In this document: positions 26,450-33,809 of the stretch, piece after piece
Numbering within the stretch: position 1 is the stretch's first letter
How the letters are laid out: each line of letters opens with the position of its first letter
Source of the DNA: Phycisphaerae bacterium
Lineage (GTDB): Bacteria; Planctomycetota; Phycisphaerae; UBA1845
DNA: 51,471 nt
Direction: 5' to 3'
NCBI GenBank assembly: GCA_029260165.1
Contig: JAJDDT010000059.1
Location: 1-51,471 of the forward strand
Notes under the pieces: generated by a model
What the model was told of the DNA's origin: nothing
Database searches by the model: none
What the model saw: the letters and a program-made list of their open reading frames with translations, nothing else
Program-made: the position numbers and the translations under genes

Positions 26450-27004
26450 ATGTCGAACCGCGACCCGATGAGCATTTTGGCGGCTGTCACGTGTGAAGAC
26501 ACGTTGTACGAGATTGATCAGTTGGCGATGTATTCGTTCGATTCGTGCGTTACGCACGCTGCGACGGGTGCCGAAGCGATCGAGCTGGATTTTCTACAGT
26601 CGCATCGCGTGGTAATCGTGGAGGCAGACCTGCCGGATATCGATGGGGGCGAGCTGGTGCGACAGTTGCTGGATGTACGACATCGACCGGCTGTCTTGAT
26701 TGGTGATGCCGACGACAGTCGATTGCTGATGTCGGCGTTGAGGTTGCGTGTGGCCGATTTTGTGTCGTCACCCCCCTCGCCACGGACGCTTCGGGAAGCG
26801 ATCAACCGTGCGGTTCACGACAGCACGACGATGGGTCGGCGTGTACGCCGCGAGCAGCGACTGCGGGGGATGATGCGGCGATTGTTGCGCGAGCGTCGCG
26901 GTTTGCAAAGTCGAATGGACCTTGTTTGCAGTGATCTGGTTGGTGCGCAACGGCAATTGTTTCATCGTGTGCTGGGGCTTCAGTCGGATGGCTGGGACCT
27001 TTAA
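26450..27004 (+). CDS. Degenerate receiver-domain protein (pseudo-receiver)
   Basis: 184 residues. Residues 5-125 follow the receiver fold: VVIVEADLPDIDG matches LLDFKLPDIDG of the neighbouring regulator without a gap, which places Glu58 at the phospho-acceptor Asp. The conserved Lys (FIKKPF in the neighbour) is replaced by Ser (FVSSPP). Residues 125-184 are a basic helical tail (RRVRREQRLRGMMRR, then LLRERRGLQSR), possibly coiled coil or nucleic-acid binding. Glu can mimic phospho-Asp, so a constitutively active or purely scaffolding role is likely. It lies 40 bases after the kinase gene and completes the three-gene cluster. Confidence 0.75.
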   Translation: MSNRDPMSILAAVTCEDTLYEIDQLAMYSFDSCVTHAATGAEAIELDFLQSHRVVIVEADLPDIDGGELVRQLLDVRHRPAVLIGDADDSRLLMSALRLRVADFVSSPPSPRTLREAINRAVHDSTTMGRRVRREQRLRGMMRRLLRERRGLQSRMDLVCSDLVGAQRQLFHRVLGLQSDGWDL

Positions 27005-27079
27005 CCCGAGTTCCTTCGAGCGATCCCGCGAACAGTTTCAAGTCAAATGCAGTGTGATTGGCACGCCGACAATTGTTGG

Positions 27080-27112
27080 TTTTCCCGTCACCCACAAGGG
27101 GTGACGCTACAG
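27080..27112. repeat. Palindromic repeat, family A, copy 1
   Basis: GTCACCC (27087-27093) and GGGTGAC (27099-27105) flank a five-base loop; TTTCC precedes and GCTACAG follows. The same block recurs at 31887-31917. This copy overlaps the stop codon of the diadenylate cyclase gene at 27107. Confidence 0.7.
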
Positions 27113-28027
27113 AAGAGTAGCGTCTGGTGATTGTGGGCGGTTCGCGGGGGCGCGGGCTGCTTTTTCGATCTCGGTGATCATTCTGCCTCGTCGCCAGATG
27201 CGGATGGTCTGGGTTGATTCGCTGAGGGTCATCGCGACGCTCTTCGTGTTGGCGGTGATGGCGGCTGCGGTGGCGTGCCTTGTTCCCAAACCGGCTGGCA
27301 GGGGGTCGGCTGTTGCGGCGGGGAGGAGGGTGGTGCCGGCAGAGACGATGGTGCCGTTGCCTTTGACGACGAAGGCACCGTCGATGTAGGCGAATTCCTT
27401 GATGGTTTCCCGCATGTTGTCGTCGAGGATGTTGCGTTGTTTTTCGGGGTATCCCTTGAACGGATTGATAATGTTTTGCTGGCAGTATTTTTGCACTTCG
27501 CGTTGATCGCCCAGAACGAAAAGCGTGCCGATGGATTTGCCTTCGCGGCCTTCGTGTGCGAGTTCGAGCAGCAGAGTCAGGGCGCGCTGGAAAACGACGC
27601 GTTTGATGTGTTCGGTGAGTTTGGGTTGATCGACGGATTGGAAGAGTTCGTATTCCTGACCGACCTCCATGACGACGAGCGTGTCGATGCCGTGGCCTGA
27701 AGCGCCGGTGAGAAAGACGAACACATCGCCGGCGGTGAGCAAACCCTGGGAGAAGGCCATGAGCGTGGCCACCTTGATCTGGCCCATTCTGGTCAGGCTG
27801 AAGTTGGGAACATCGAGTAGCTGGGCTTTGGTCTTCGCACAGCGACCGGCGTCATCGGGCTGTCTGGTGATCAGGACAAGTTTGGTTGGGGATTTGACGG
27901 ATTTGGCGAACTGTACGAGATCGCCGACGGCGTCTGCGTAGGCGAAAAGAACGCGTGCGGAGACCTTCCCGGCGATGTCGCCAGCCACCTCGATGATCGG
28001 TTGTGTGAAGTCTTTCGCCTCTGCCAT
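27107..28027 (-). CDS. dacZ: Diadenylate cyclase, DacZ/CdaZ type
   Basis: 306 residues, no membrane helices. The C-terminal half is the DAC catalytic domain: DGA in AYIDGAFVVKGNG (about 216-218) and RHAT in LGTRHATAAAIT (about 250-253), which bind ATP and metal and condense two ATP into c-di-AMP. The N-terminal half (VAGDIAGKVSARVLFAYADA, then LVLITRQPDDAG) resembles the pyruvate-kinase C-terminal-like domain that marks the DacZ class best known from archaea, rather than DisA (DNA-binding) or CdaA (three helices). It diverges from the AMMECR1-toroid gene with a 62-base gap. Its stop codon lies within a palindromic repeat. The DacZ assignment is from architecture by eye. Confidence 0.83.
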   Translation of the reverse strand: MAEAKDFTQPIIEVAGDIAGKVSARVLFAYADAVGDLVQFAKSVKSPTKLVLITRQPDDAGRCAKTKAQLLDVPNFSLTRMGQIKVATLMAFSQGLLTAGDVFVFLTGASGHGIDTLVVMEVGQEYELFQSVDQPKLTEHIKRVVFQRALTLLLELAHEGREGKSIGTLFVLGDQREVQKYCQQNIINPFKGYPEKQRNILDDNMRETIKEFAYIDGAFVVKGNGTIVSAGTTLLPAATADPLPAGLGTRHATAAAITANTKSVAMTLSESTQTIRIWRRGRMITEIEKAARAPANRPQSPDATLL

Positions 28028-28089
28028 GGGTCGAATCCCGGTTGGGTGCCTGTTTGAGCCAGCAGATTGGCCCGACTATACTTCGGTCG

Positions 28090-29826
28090 ATGTCAGCCTA
28101 CAACTTGTGGTGGATTTTTGTGTTGGGGTGTTTGTCGGCGGGGCAGCAGCCCGAACCGGTGGCACCGCCGATCGATCGTGATGGTCAGCGGTTCCTGTCG
28201 CGCGTTGCCCGGCGAACCGTCGAACAGTATGTGGCGGACCGCACAGCCTACAGTCCACCCTACCTCCCGCCGTCGCTAAAGGGTGTTTCCTGTCATGTGA
28301 TTGTGACCCTGCGGGTGGCGGGTAAGACGATCGGGGTGGGCGCGTCGGGGCCGGGAGCGGTTGTCCCGACATTGATCGAATCGAGCTTCGCTGCCCTGGA
28401 GGGCGCGGATCAGGATGGGACCATTCCAAAATCGGGGGGTTCGTCCCTGTGTATCGAAATCGAGGCGATCGGGGATGATGTGGACGTTGCTCTTGGCGAG
28501 ACGGGGTTGAATCCGAAGGTTGTGGAGCGTGCGATCGAGCCTGGGCTGGATGGTTTTACACTGCGCGGTGGTGGTGCAGTTCGGACGATCAGCCCGGCGG
28601 AGTTGGCGTTGAAAAACCAATCGGTGGTGGCTGTCCTCAAGAGCATGGTGGAGTCGATCGGACAGGTGCCGCGGGAGGTAGTGCTTTCCAGGCGGCGAAG
28701 TGTGCACTGGTATGAACCTGCGCAGGGAAAGCCCATCGTTGCATTGCGGAGGGGTTTGGTTTGGGTTTCGCCCGACGAGGTAACGGCAGAGGCGATTGAT
28801 GCCGCCATTGAATCATTAACGGAGCATTTGGTGCAGCGACTGCGGTCGGATGGAACGTTTGCGTATGAGTATGAACCGGCTGCGGAGCAGTATAGCGATC
28901 GGGACGATCCGGTGCATCAGGCTGGTGCGGCGTGGGCGATGGCGGTGGTGGCTGACCGATTGTCTCGTTCGTCGCTCGGGTCCGCGGCGGATCGCGCCGT
29001 GGGTGGTATGAAGCGTGGGATTGTCTCGTTGGAAGGCGTATCGTCCGCGTCGTTCGTTCGGACCAAGGATGATAAGAATCCGTCGGCGGTGACGGCCCAA
29101 CTGCTGCTCGCAATGTTGACGCAGGAGGGGAAATCGGAAATTCGGGATCGGATGACGGCCGGTCTGTCGTGGCTTCAGAAGTCGGATGGTGCGTTTGTGA
29201 CGGCTTTTCCACCGGCTCGCTGGTTGCCGAAAGAAGATGTTTACCCGAGTGTCACGCTATTGGCACTAGCGGAGGCGTATGCGCGGCGACCGGGTAAGGA
29301 CATCCTGACGGCGTTCAATCGCGCCTTTGCGCATTATCAGAAATCGTTTGCCAGGCAGGGCGATGTCGAATCGGTCGCGTGGGCGGTCAGAGCTTTTGCG
29401 CGCATGGCGGTGGTGTCGAACCGGGCGGAGTTTGCCGAGTTTGCGATGCGATTGGCGGACCATCTCATGGCTGGTCAGTTGACGACGAAGAACTGCCATT
29501 GGCCTGAATTGCACGGGGGCATTGTTGCATCGCCGCGACAACTCCCGGGATCGACGACAGCCGTCGGGTTGAGCGCGCTGGTTGACGCGTACGCAGCGGC
29601 TCGCAAATTCGGCGACGAGAAACGGGTCCGAACCTACCGGCGGGCGGCCATGCTGGCAGCGCGATTCGTGTTGCAGCTACAGTTTCGCGAGGCGGAAGCG
29701 TATCACCTGCGACTGCCCGAGGAAGCGATCGGTGGTGTGCGGGCGTCGGTGGCAGACAGTCGCCTGCGTATCGACAACAGTCAACATGCGTTGCTCGCGC
29801 TGATGGCGATGCGTGATGCCCTGTGA
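28090..29826 (+). CDS. Putative lipoprotein: AMMECR1-like domain fused to an alpha/alpha toroid
   Basis: 578 residues from the ATG at 28090. The N-terminus (MSAYNLWWIFVLGC) ends in a lipobox-like VLGC, suggesting export. Residues about 25-215 follow the AMMECR1 plan: HVIVTLRVAGKTIGVG for the F-V-T-L-x-x-x-G-x-L-R-G-C segment, then IEPGLDGFTLRGGG and VLKSMVESIG near its end; the catalytic-type C of R-G-C is missing. Residues about 225-578 are repeated helix pairs (HQAGAAWAMAVVADRL, then ALVDAYAAARKFGDEK, and NSQHALLALMAM at the end) like six-hairpin or prenyltransferase toroids. Cytoplasmic AMMECR1 proteins partner Memo and radical SAM enzymes; neither is nearby. Function unknown. Confidence 0.7.
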   Translation: MSAYNLWWIFVLGCLSAGQQPEPVAPPIDRDGQRFLSRVARRTVEQYVADRTAYSPPYLPPSLKGVSCHVIVTLRVAGKTIGVGASGPGAVVPTLIESSFAALEGADQDGTIPKSGGSSLCIEIEAIGDDVDVALGETGLNPKVVERAIEPGLDGFTLRGGGAVRTISPAELALKNQSVVAVLKSMVESIGQVPREVVLSRRRSVHWYEPAQGKPIVALRRGLVWVSPDEVTAEAIDAAIESLTEHLVQRLRSDGTFAYEYEPAAEQYSDRDDPVHQAGAAWAMAVVADRLSRSSLGSAADRAVGGMKRGIVSLEGVSSASFVRTKDDKNPSAVTAQLLLAMLTQEGKSEIRDRMTAGLSWLQKSDGAFVTAFPPARWLPKEDVYPSVTLLALAEAYARRPGKDILTAFNRAFAHYQKSFARQGDVESVAWAVRAFARMAVVSNRAEFAEFAMRLADHLMAGQLTTKNCHWPELHGGIVASPRQLPGSTTAVGLSALVDAYAAARKFGDEKRVRTYRRAAMLAARFVLQLQFREAEAYHLRLPEEAIGGVRASVADSRLRIDNSQHALLALMAMRDAL

Positions 29827-29915
29827 GACAACGGCGACAGGCCATCCCGGGATGAAACACGGCACCGGGATTCCCATAAACCGCGCGTCAGTGCAACAAG
29901 GTGTGGTGAGTGAAT

Positions 29916-31034
29916 TCAACAGCGCCAGCGAAGACGGAGTCGCACGCGCCTGCGACGGGTTTGACGCCATCCGCCGACGATTGCGAACATGCCCGCCGTC
30001 TCGATTCCCATCGAGCCACAGAGATCGACGGGGGATTCAAGGGCGGATTGTGGTGGACTGTCGGGTTTGAATTCGGACAGCGCCCGGTTCATGCGGAACT
30101 GGAGTCGGCGGGCGGTGGGAGACGGGATGCCGAGGTCAATGATGTTGGCTGCGTTGTCGAAAGGCCTGCCGACAACGGTGGTCACGCCGGTGCCGCCGGC
30201 GATGTTGGATGCGTTGATGGTGATGATGGCTTCGAGGATGAATCGTTCGCCTGCGGTGGCGACGTATTCGTAGTCGATCTGTTGGGCGGGGATGATCGCA
30301 ACCCGGGCAGTTGCAAGTGCGTCGAGATCGATGTCGAGATCGCCGATTTCGTCGTTTGGGAGGATGTCGAGTCCGCCGGCGATGACGGTGATGTCTTCGG
30401 TCTGTTCGAGGGTGACGTCGAAGCCTGCACCGCGCAGCGAGACGCGTTGGGCGACGAGTTGGGTGGTGGTTGTTTCGTTGCCGGAGTCGTCCAGCTCAAT
30501 GCGGTTGACGACGAACGTAAGTTGGCCTGTCAGATTGGTCAGATCGATGCGCTCGTTCAGCGACCACAGGCTGATGACGCCCGATGGAAAGATGGCGCTC
30601 TGAACAGTTTCGACACCACCGGATGGGAAATTCAGCTCAGCGTCGGTGAGTTCGATGACGCGTCGTTCGGTGATGGTTGTTTCGAGGGTGTAGCTGGTGT
30701 TGTCGAGCGAAAAGCAGTTGGCTTCTGCGCCGAATTCCTGTGGGTTGCGGACGGGGCTGTTGCCCGGATCGTTGAATTCCGCGATGGCGAGCGCTTCAGA
30801 CTGTATGTCGTCGATGCCCGATCCGGATTCCAGATTGGCACGCGTGGTGATGGGCAGGGTCGACCCGTTCTCGTCGAGGATTTCGAGAGATTCGTCAAAG
30901 GAATCCTCGGTCCCGTCGATCGACGACTGAACGAGGCTTCGCAGGTTGGCGGTGATGCTGATGACCTCGGCTGACGACGGCGACGCCGCAATGATCGTTA
31001 ACAACACAACGAGAATTGATTTTCGCGGGCGCAT
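29916..31034 (-). CDS. Secreted protein of unknown function with short CG-x-G/Arg-rich C-terminus
   Basis: 372 residues with a signal peptide (MRPRKSILVVLLTIIAAS, cleavage after SSA). The mature part is acidic and beta-rich with many Asn, Thr and Asp, without recognisable domains. The C-terminus reads CGSMGIETAGMFAIVGG followed by an Arg-rich run and a final Cys; a short hydrophobic stretch capped by arginines is a frequent tail of planctomycete exported proteins and may be a sorting or anchoring signal. Converges with the AMMECR1-toroid gene (89-base gap). Confidence 0.7.
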   Translation of the reverse strand: MRPRKSILVVLLTIIAASPSSAEVISITANLRSLVQSSIDGTEDSFDESLEILDENGSTLPITTRANLESGSGIDDIQSEALAIAEFNDPGNSPVRNPQEFGAEANCFSLDNTSYTLETTITERRVIELTDAELNFPSGGVETVQSAIFPSGVISLWSLNERIDLTNLTGQLTFVVNRIELDDSGNETTTTQLVAQRVSLRGAGFDVTLEQTEDITVIAGGLDILPNDEIGDLDIDLDALATARVAIIPAQQIDYEYVATAGERFILEAIITINASNIAGGTGVTTVVGRPFDNAANIIDLGIPSPTARRLQFRMNRALSEFKPDSPPQSALESPVDLCGSMGIETAGMFAIVGGWRQTRRRRVRLRLRWRC

Positions 31035-31136
31035 TGGCTCATCTTCTCCTGAGGGGCAGTGGGATACCTGTCCGCTCCGGAAACTGTAGGGAAAATGGCA
31101 CGCGTCGTCGAGCGCGGTCAGGACCGGGCTTCGAGG

Positions 31137-31745
31137 TTATTCGCAGAACTGGTTGGAGATTCGTTGACCCAGCAGGAAGTCAATCTGATCGGTGCGGTGG
31201 ATTGCCCACCCCCGTGGTTGTTCGTCTTCCAGTTTTTCGATCATTGAGGCAAGGGCGGCTGGTTCGAATCCTGCGTCAATCAGGAAATCCAGGGCGCGGG
31301 CGTCCGCGTCGGCTTCCACGAGCAGCTTGTCACGATCAATACCACCCATCGCACCAAGCTCTGACATTTCCTCAATGTGCGCAAGCTCGTGGGCGAGGAC
31401 GGCTGCCAACTCATCCTCCGTGCAGATCAAATCAAACAAACCTGTGGTAATGTAGATATTGCCCGTCGCGAGGGCGAAGGCATTGGGGGATGTTGATTTA
31501 AGAACGTGAACATGGATGTCGTCCAGACCCGTCTGCTCATCGACGAGCTGACGGGTGACTTGTTGCATCCGGGCGATTTCGTCGGAGGAGGTACGCCCGC
31601 CGTGGCTGTCCTCGAAGGCGGACACATCAGCCGCGGTGATGGATCGGACGAGGCTGAGGTAGTCACCGGTGTTGGCGGTGCTCGCGCAGCCCGTCGCTGC
31701 GATCAATGGCAGCGCAGCCAGGATGGAGAGGAACGTCGCTCGCAT
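31137..31745 (-). CDS. M48-family metallopeptidase lipoprotein, short form
   Basis: 202 residues. Lipoprotein signal with lipobox AATGC (Cys about 20). The zinc site is complete: HELAH (AAVLAHELAHIEE) with the downstream third ligand in EADADARALDFLIDAGF, and the upstream ALATGNIYITTGLFDLI typical of M48. It resembles the soluble BepA/LoiP group that degrades misfolded outer-membrane proteins, but is shorter and lacks the TPR tail. Sits 102 bases downstream of, and on the same strand as, the next reverse gene's start, so co-transcription with the secreted protein at 29916-31034 is possible. Confidence 0.85.
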   Translation of the reverse strand: MRATFLSILAALPLIAATGCASTANTGDYLSLVRSITAADVSAFEDSHGGRTSSDEIARMQQVTRQLVDEQTGLDDIHVHVLKSTSPNAFALATGNIYITTGLFDLICTEDELAAVLAHELAHIEEMSELGAMGGIDRDKLLVEADADARALDFLIDAGFEPAALASMIEKLEDEQPRGWAIHRTDQIDFLLGQRISNQFCE

Positions 31746-31886
31746 GTTGTTTTCGTCGGTTTGTGCGGAAGGCGTCTTTGGTTCGGCGTGTGATGGAATT
31801 GCGATGACGGGCCGATAATCGACGGGATTTGATTGCGGGGAGGTTAGCGGTCGTTACAATTCCGTCCGGTGTGCGTGTGATAAGCG

Positions 31887-31917
31887 TTTCCGTCACCCAC
31901 CATGGGTGACGCTACAG
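31887..31917. repeat. Palindromic repeat, family A, copy 2
   Basis: GTCACCC (31892-31898) and GGGTGAC (31904-31910) with a five-base loop, preceded by TTTCC and followed by GCTACAG, matching copy 1 at 27080 except in the loop. It lies 29 bases ahead of the M42 peptidase start. Confidence 0.7.
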
Positions 31918-31945
31918 CAGAAAAATGGGAATTGTGGAGGCAGTG

Positions 31946-33007
31946 ATGCGAGCAGAGTCGTTTAAATTCCTGACGGAAATGCAGGAAACCCCGTCACCGT
32001 CCGGTTTCGAGCAGGCAGTGCAGCGCGTCGTCCGAAAGAGGATGAAAACGCATGCGGACGCAATCACCACGGACGTTCATGGCAACACGATTTGCACACT
32101 GAACCCGAAGGGCAAGCCGGGCGTGATGCTGGCGGGTCACTGCGATCAAATCGGTCTGATGGTCAACTACATCGATGACAAGGGTTTCATCTTCGTCAGG
32201 CCTATCGGGGGAATCGACAACGCCGTGCTGCCGGGAACACATGTGACGGTGGTGACGAAGAAGGGGCATGTGTATGGGATTATCGGACGCAAGCCTGTTC
32301 ATGTGCTCAAGCCCGAGGAGCGAAATGCCAAGATGGAGCTTCGCGACATGTGGATCGACATCGGCGCGAAGGACAAAAAGGAGGCTGAGAAGCATGTGAG
32401 TCTGGGCGATCCTGCCGTTTTTCGCCTTGGGATGGAGCAGCTTGAGAATGACATGATTGTGTCACCGGGGCTGGACAACAAGACCGGGACGTTCGTGGTG
32501 ATGGAGACGTTGCGACTGTTGAAGGGGATGAAACTAAGCTGTGCGGTGCACGCGGTGAGCACGGTGCAGGAGGAAATCGGTTGCCGGGGGGCGATCACAT
32601 CGTGCTTCGGGCTGGAGCCCGAGGTGGGGATTGCGGTGGATGTGACGCACGCGACGGACTATCCGGATATCGACAAGCGAACGCATGGCGACGTTCAGAT
32701 CGGCAAGGGACCCGTGATTGGAATAGGGGCCAACATCAATCCGGTGTTGTCAGATTTGCTGATTGATACCGCCAAAAAGAGGAAGATTCCGTATCAGATC
32801 AGTGCAGAGCCTTCCGCGACGCCGACCGATGCGAATGCGTTGCAGATTTCGCGTGCGGGGGTAGCAGCCGCCTTGGTGTCGATCCCGAATCGATACATGC
32901 ACACGCAGGTGGAGACGGTGAGCTTGAAGGATTTGGAAAGCTGCGCGAAGCTGTTCGCGGAGACGATCTCGCGGATTACGCCCAAGACGAGCTTTGTGCC
33001 GAAGTAA
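31946..33007 (+). CDS. M42-family aminopeptidase
   Basis: 353 residues from the ATG at 31946, preceded by GTGGAGG; an in-frame ATG at 31925 lacks a site. Co-catalytic metal motifs are in place: MLAGHCDQIGLMVN (first His-x-Asp), SPGLDNKTG (bridging Asp), TVQEEIGCRGA (catalytic Glu pair), and a final His in NRYMHTQVE. M42 enzymes are cytoplasmic tetrahedral dodecamers that trim peptides from the N-terminus (TET and glutamyl aminopeptidase types). First gene on this strand after palindromic repeat A. Confidence 0.93.
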   Translation: MRAESFKFLTEMQETPSPSGFEQAVQRVVRKRMKTHADAITTDVHGNTICTLNPKGKPGVMLAGHCDQIGLMVNYIDDKGFIFVRPIGGIDNAVLPGTHVTVVTKKGHVYGIIGRKPVHVLKPEERNAKMELRDMWIDIGAKDKKEAEKHVSLGDPAVFRLGMEQLENDMIVSPGLDNKTGTFVVMETLRLLKGMKLSCAVHAVSTVQEEIGCRGAITSCFGLEPEVGIAVDVTHATDYPDIDKRTHGDVQIGKGPVIGIGANINPVLSDLLIDTAKKRKIPYQISAEPSATPTDANALQISRAGVAAALVSIPNRYMHTQVETVSLKDLESCAKLFAETISRITPKTSFVPK

Positions 33008-33062
33008 GGGGGCGAGTGGAGTCAGGTGCGAGGATCTGTCGTCCCCCGGGGGAAATGCCCAC

Positions 33063-33335
33063 ATGATCCATTGTTGCCATGAACATGATCGCCATTTGAA
33101 AGAAGGCGAAGTAGCCCTTATCTATATCGAAGAATTCCGTGAATATGGTATCAAGATACTGGATGGGGGAACGTCATTTCAGGAAATTCGATTTTGCCCT
33201 TGGTGTGGCGCACGTCTGCCAGTGTCCTTGCGGGACGAATGGTACAGGCGGATCGAAGTACTTGGCAAAGAGCCTGAAGATGAGCTGCCACCATCGATGC
33301 ACTCCGACGAATGGTGGCGATCTGAAGAGCTTTGA
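33063..33335 (+). CDS. Small CPWCG protein (DUF6980-like)
   Basis: 90 residues from the ATG at 33063. Features are MIHCCHEHDRH at the N-terminus, LIYIEEFREYGIKILDGGTS, then FCPWCGARLPVSLRDEW and a final DEWWRSEEL. The CC and CPWCG pairs suggest a small zinc-binding fold. It matches, by memory, small proteins found sporadically across bacteria and annotated DUF6980; some such proteins behave as orphan immunity genes, but no toxin is adjacent. Downstream of the M42 gene by 55 bases, possibly acquired independently. Confidence 0.65.
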   Translation: MIHCCHEHDRHLKEGEVALIYIEEFREYGIKILDGGTSFQEIRFCPWCGARLPVSLRDEWYRRIEVLGKEPEDELPPSMHSDEWWRSEEL

Positions 33336-33365
33336 TGAGAGGAACAATCCTGGTGGCGAAGCGGC

Positions 33366-33418
33366 GTAGGGCAGGTGCTCGCACCTGCCGCAACTATAGG
33401 CCGTCGTTCTGTGTGGCA
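33366..33418. repeat. Palindromic repeat, family B, copy 1
   Basis: A 53-base unit: GTAGGGCAGGTGC, a complementary GCACCTGCC making a nine-base hairpin (GGCAGGTGC is approximated on the left by GGGCAGGTGC), and the tail CAACTATAGGCCGTCGTTCT. Repeated six bases downstream. Confidence 0.8.
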
Positions 33419-33423
33419 GCCGG

Positions 33424-33476
33424 GTAGGGCAGGTGCTTGTACCTGCCGAAACTATAGGCCGTCGTTCTGTGTGGCA
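33424..33476. repeat. Palindromic repeat, family B, copy 2
   Basis: Direct repeat of 33366-33418 with three differences: two compensating changes at the loop (CTCGC to CTTGT) and one A for C after the stem. The stem is otherwise kept, suggesting selection for, or recent duplication of, the hairpin. Confidence 0.8.
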
Positions 33477-33578
33477 TTGTTTTGCTCGTCTGAATTGGGA
33501 TTGGTTCTGTTTGATGTTTTGAGTTACGTCGCTTCTCCGTAATTGGCGCCGGTTTGTAAGCGTGCAGTTATTGGTGAC

Positions 33579-33602
33579 GGCAGGTGCAAGCACCTGCCCT
33601 AC
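33579..33602. repeat. Palindromic repeat, family B, inverted core copy
   Basis: GGCAGGTGCAAGCACCTGCC (33579-33598) followed by CTAC: the reverse complement of the start of the other two copies, without the 29-base tail. It is followed by AGCGTGACGCG, itself similar to the flank of family A. The stretch 33336-33809 holds no gene apart from these repeats and the promoter-like palindrome at 33663. Confidence 0.75.
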
Positions 33603-33662
33603 AGCGTGACGCGTGAACTACCGCCATTCAATTGTGGAATATCCAGGAGTTTCGGGGGGGGT

Positions 33663-33680
33663 CCGGTATAATAATACCGG
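33663..33680 (+). promoter_or_regulatory. Palindrome containing a consensus -10
   Basis: CCGGTATAATAATACCGG is a perfect inverted repeat with seven-base arms; TATAAT occupies 33667-33672. A similar CCGGTATAATCCGG lies at 34799-34812 ahead of the aminotransferase gene. Likely a promoter with overlapping operator for the PEP-CTERM gene (start 33810), but no -35 is visible. Confidence 0.45.
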
Positions 33681-33809
33681 CGGTCCGAAGGGAGAGAGGA
33701 GCGCATCGGGCGGCTTTCCACCACAGAGGGAAAATCCGGAGGAATCGGGAATACCGGCGGCGGTTTCGCCCGGGCGTTGTTCGATTCCGGAGAGAGGCGA
33801 CACACGATT

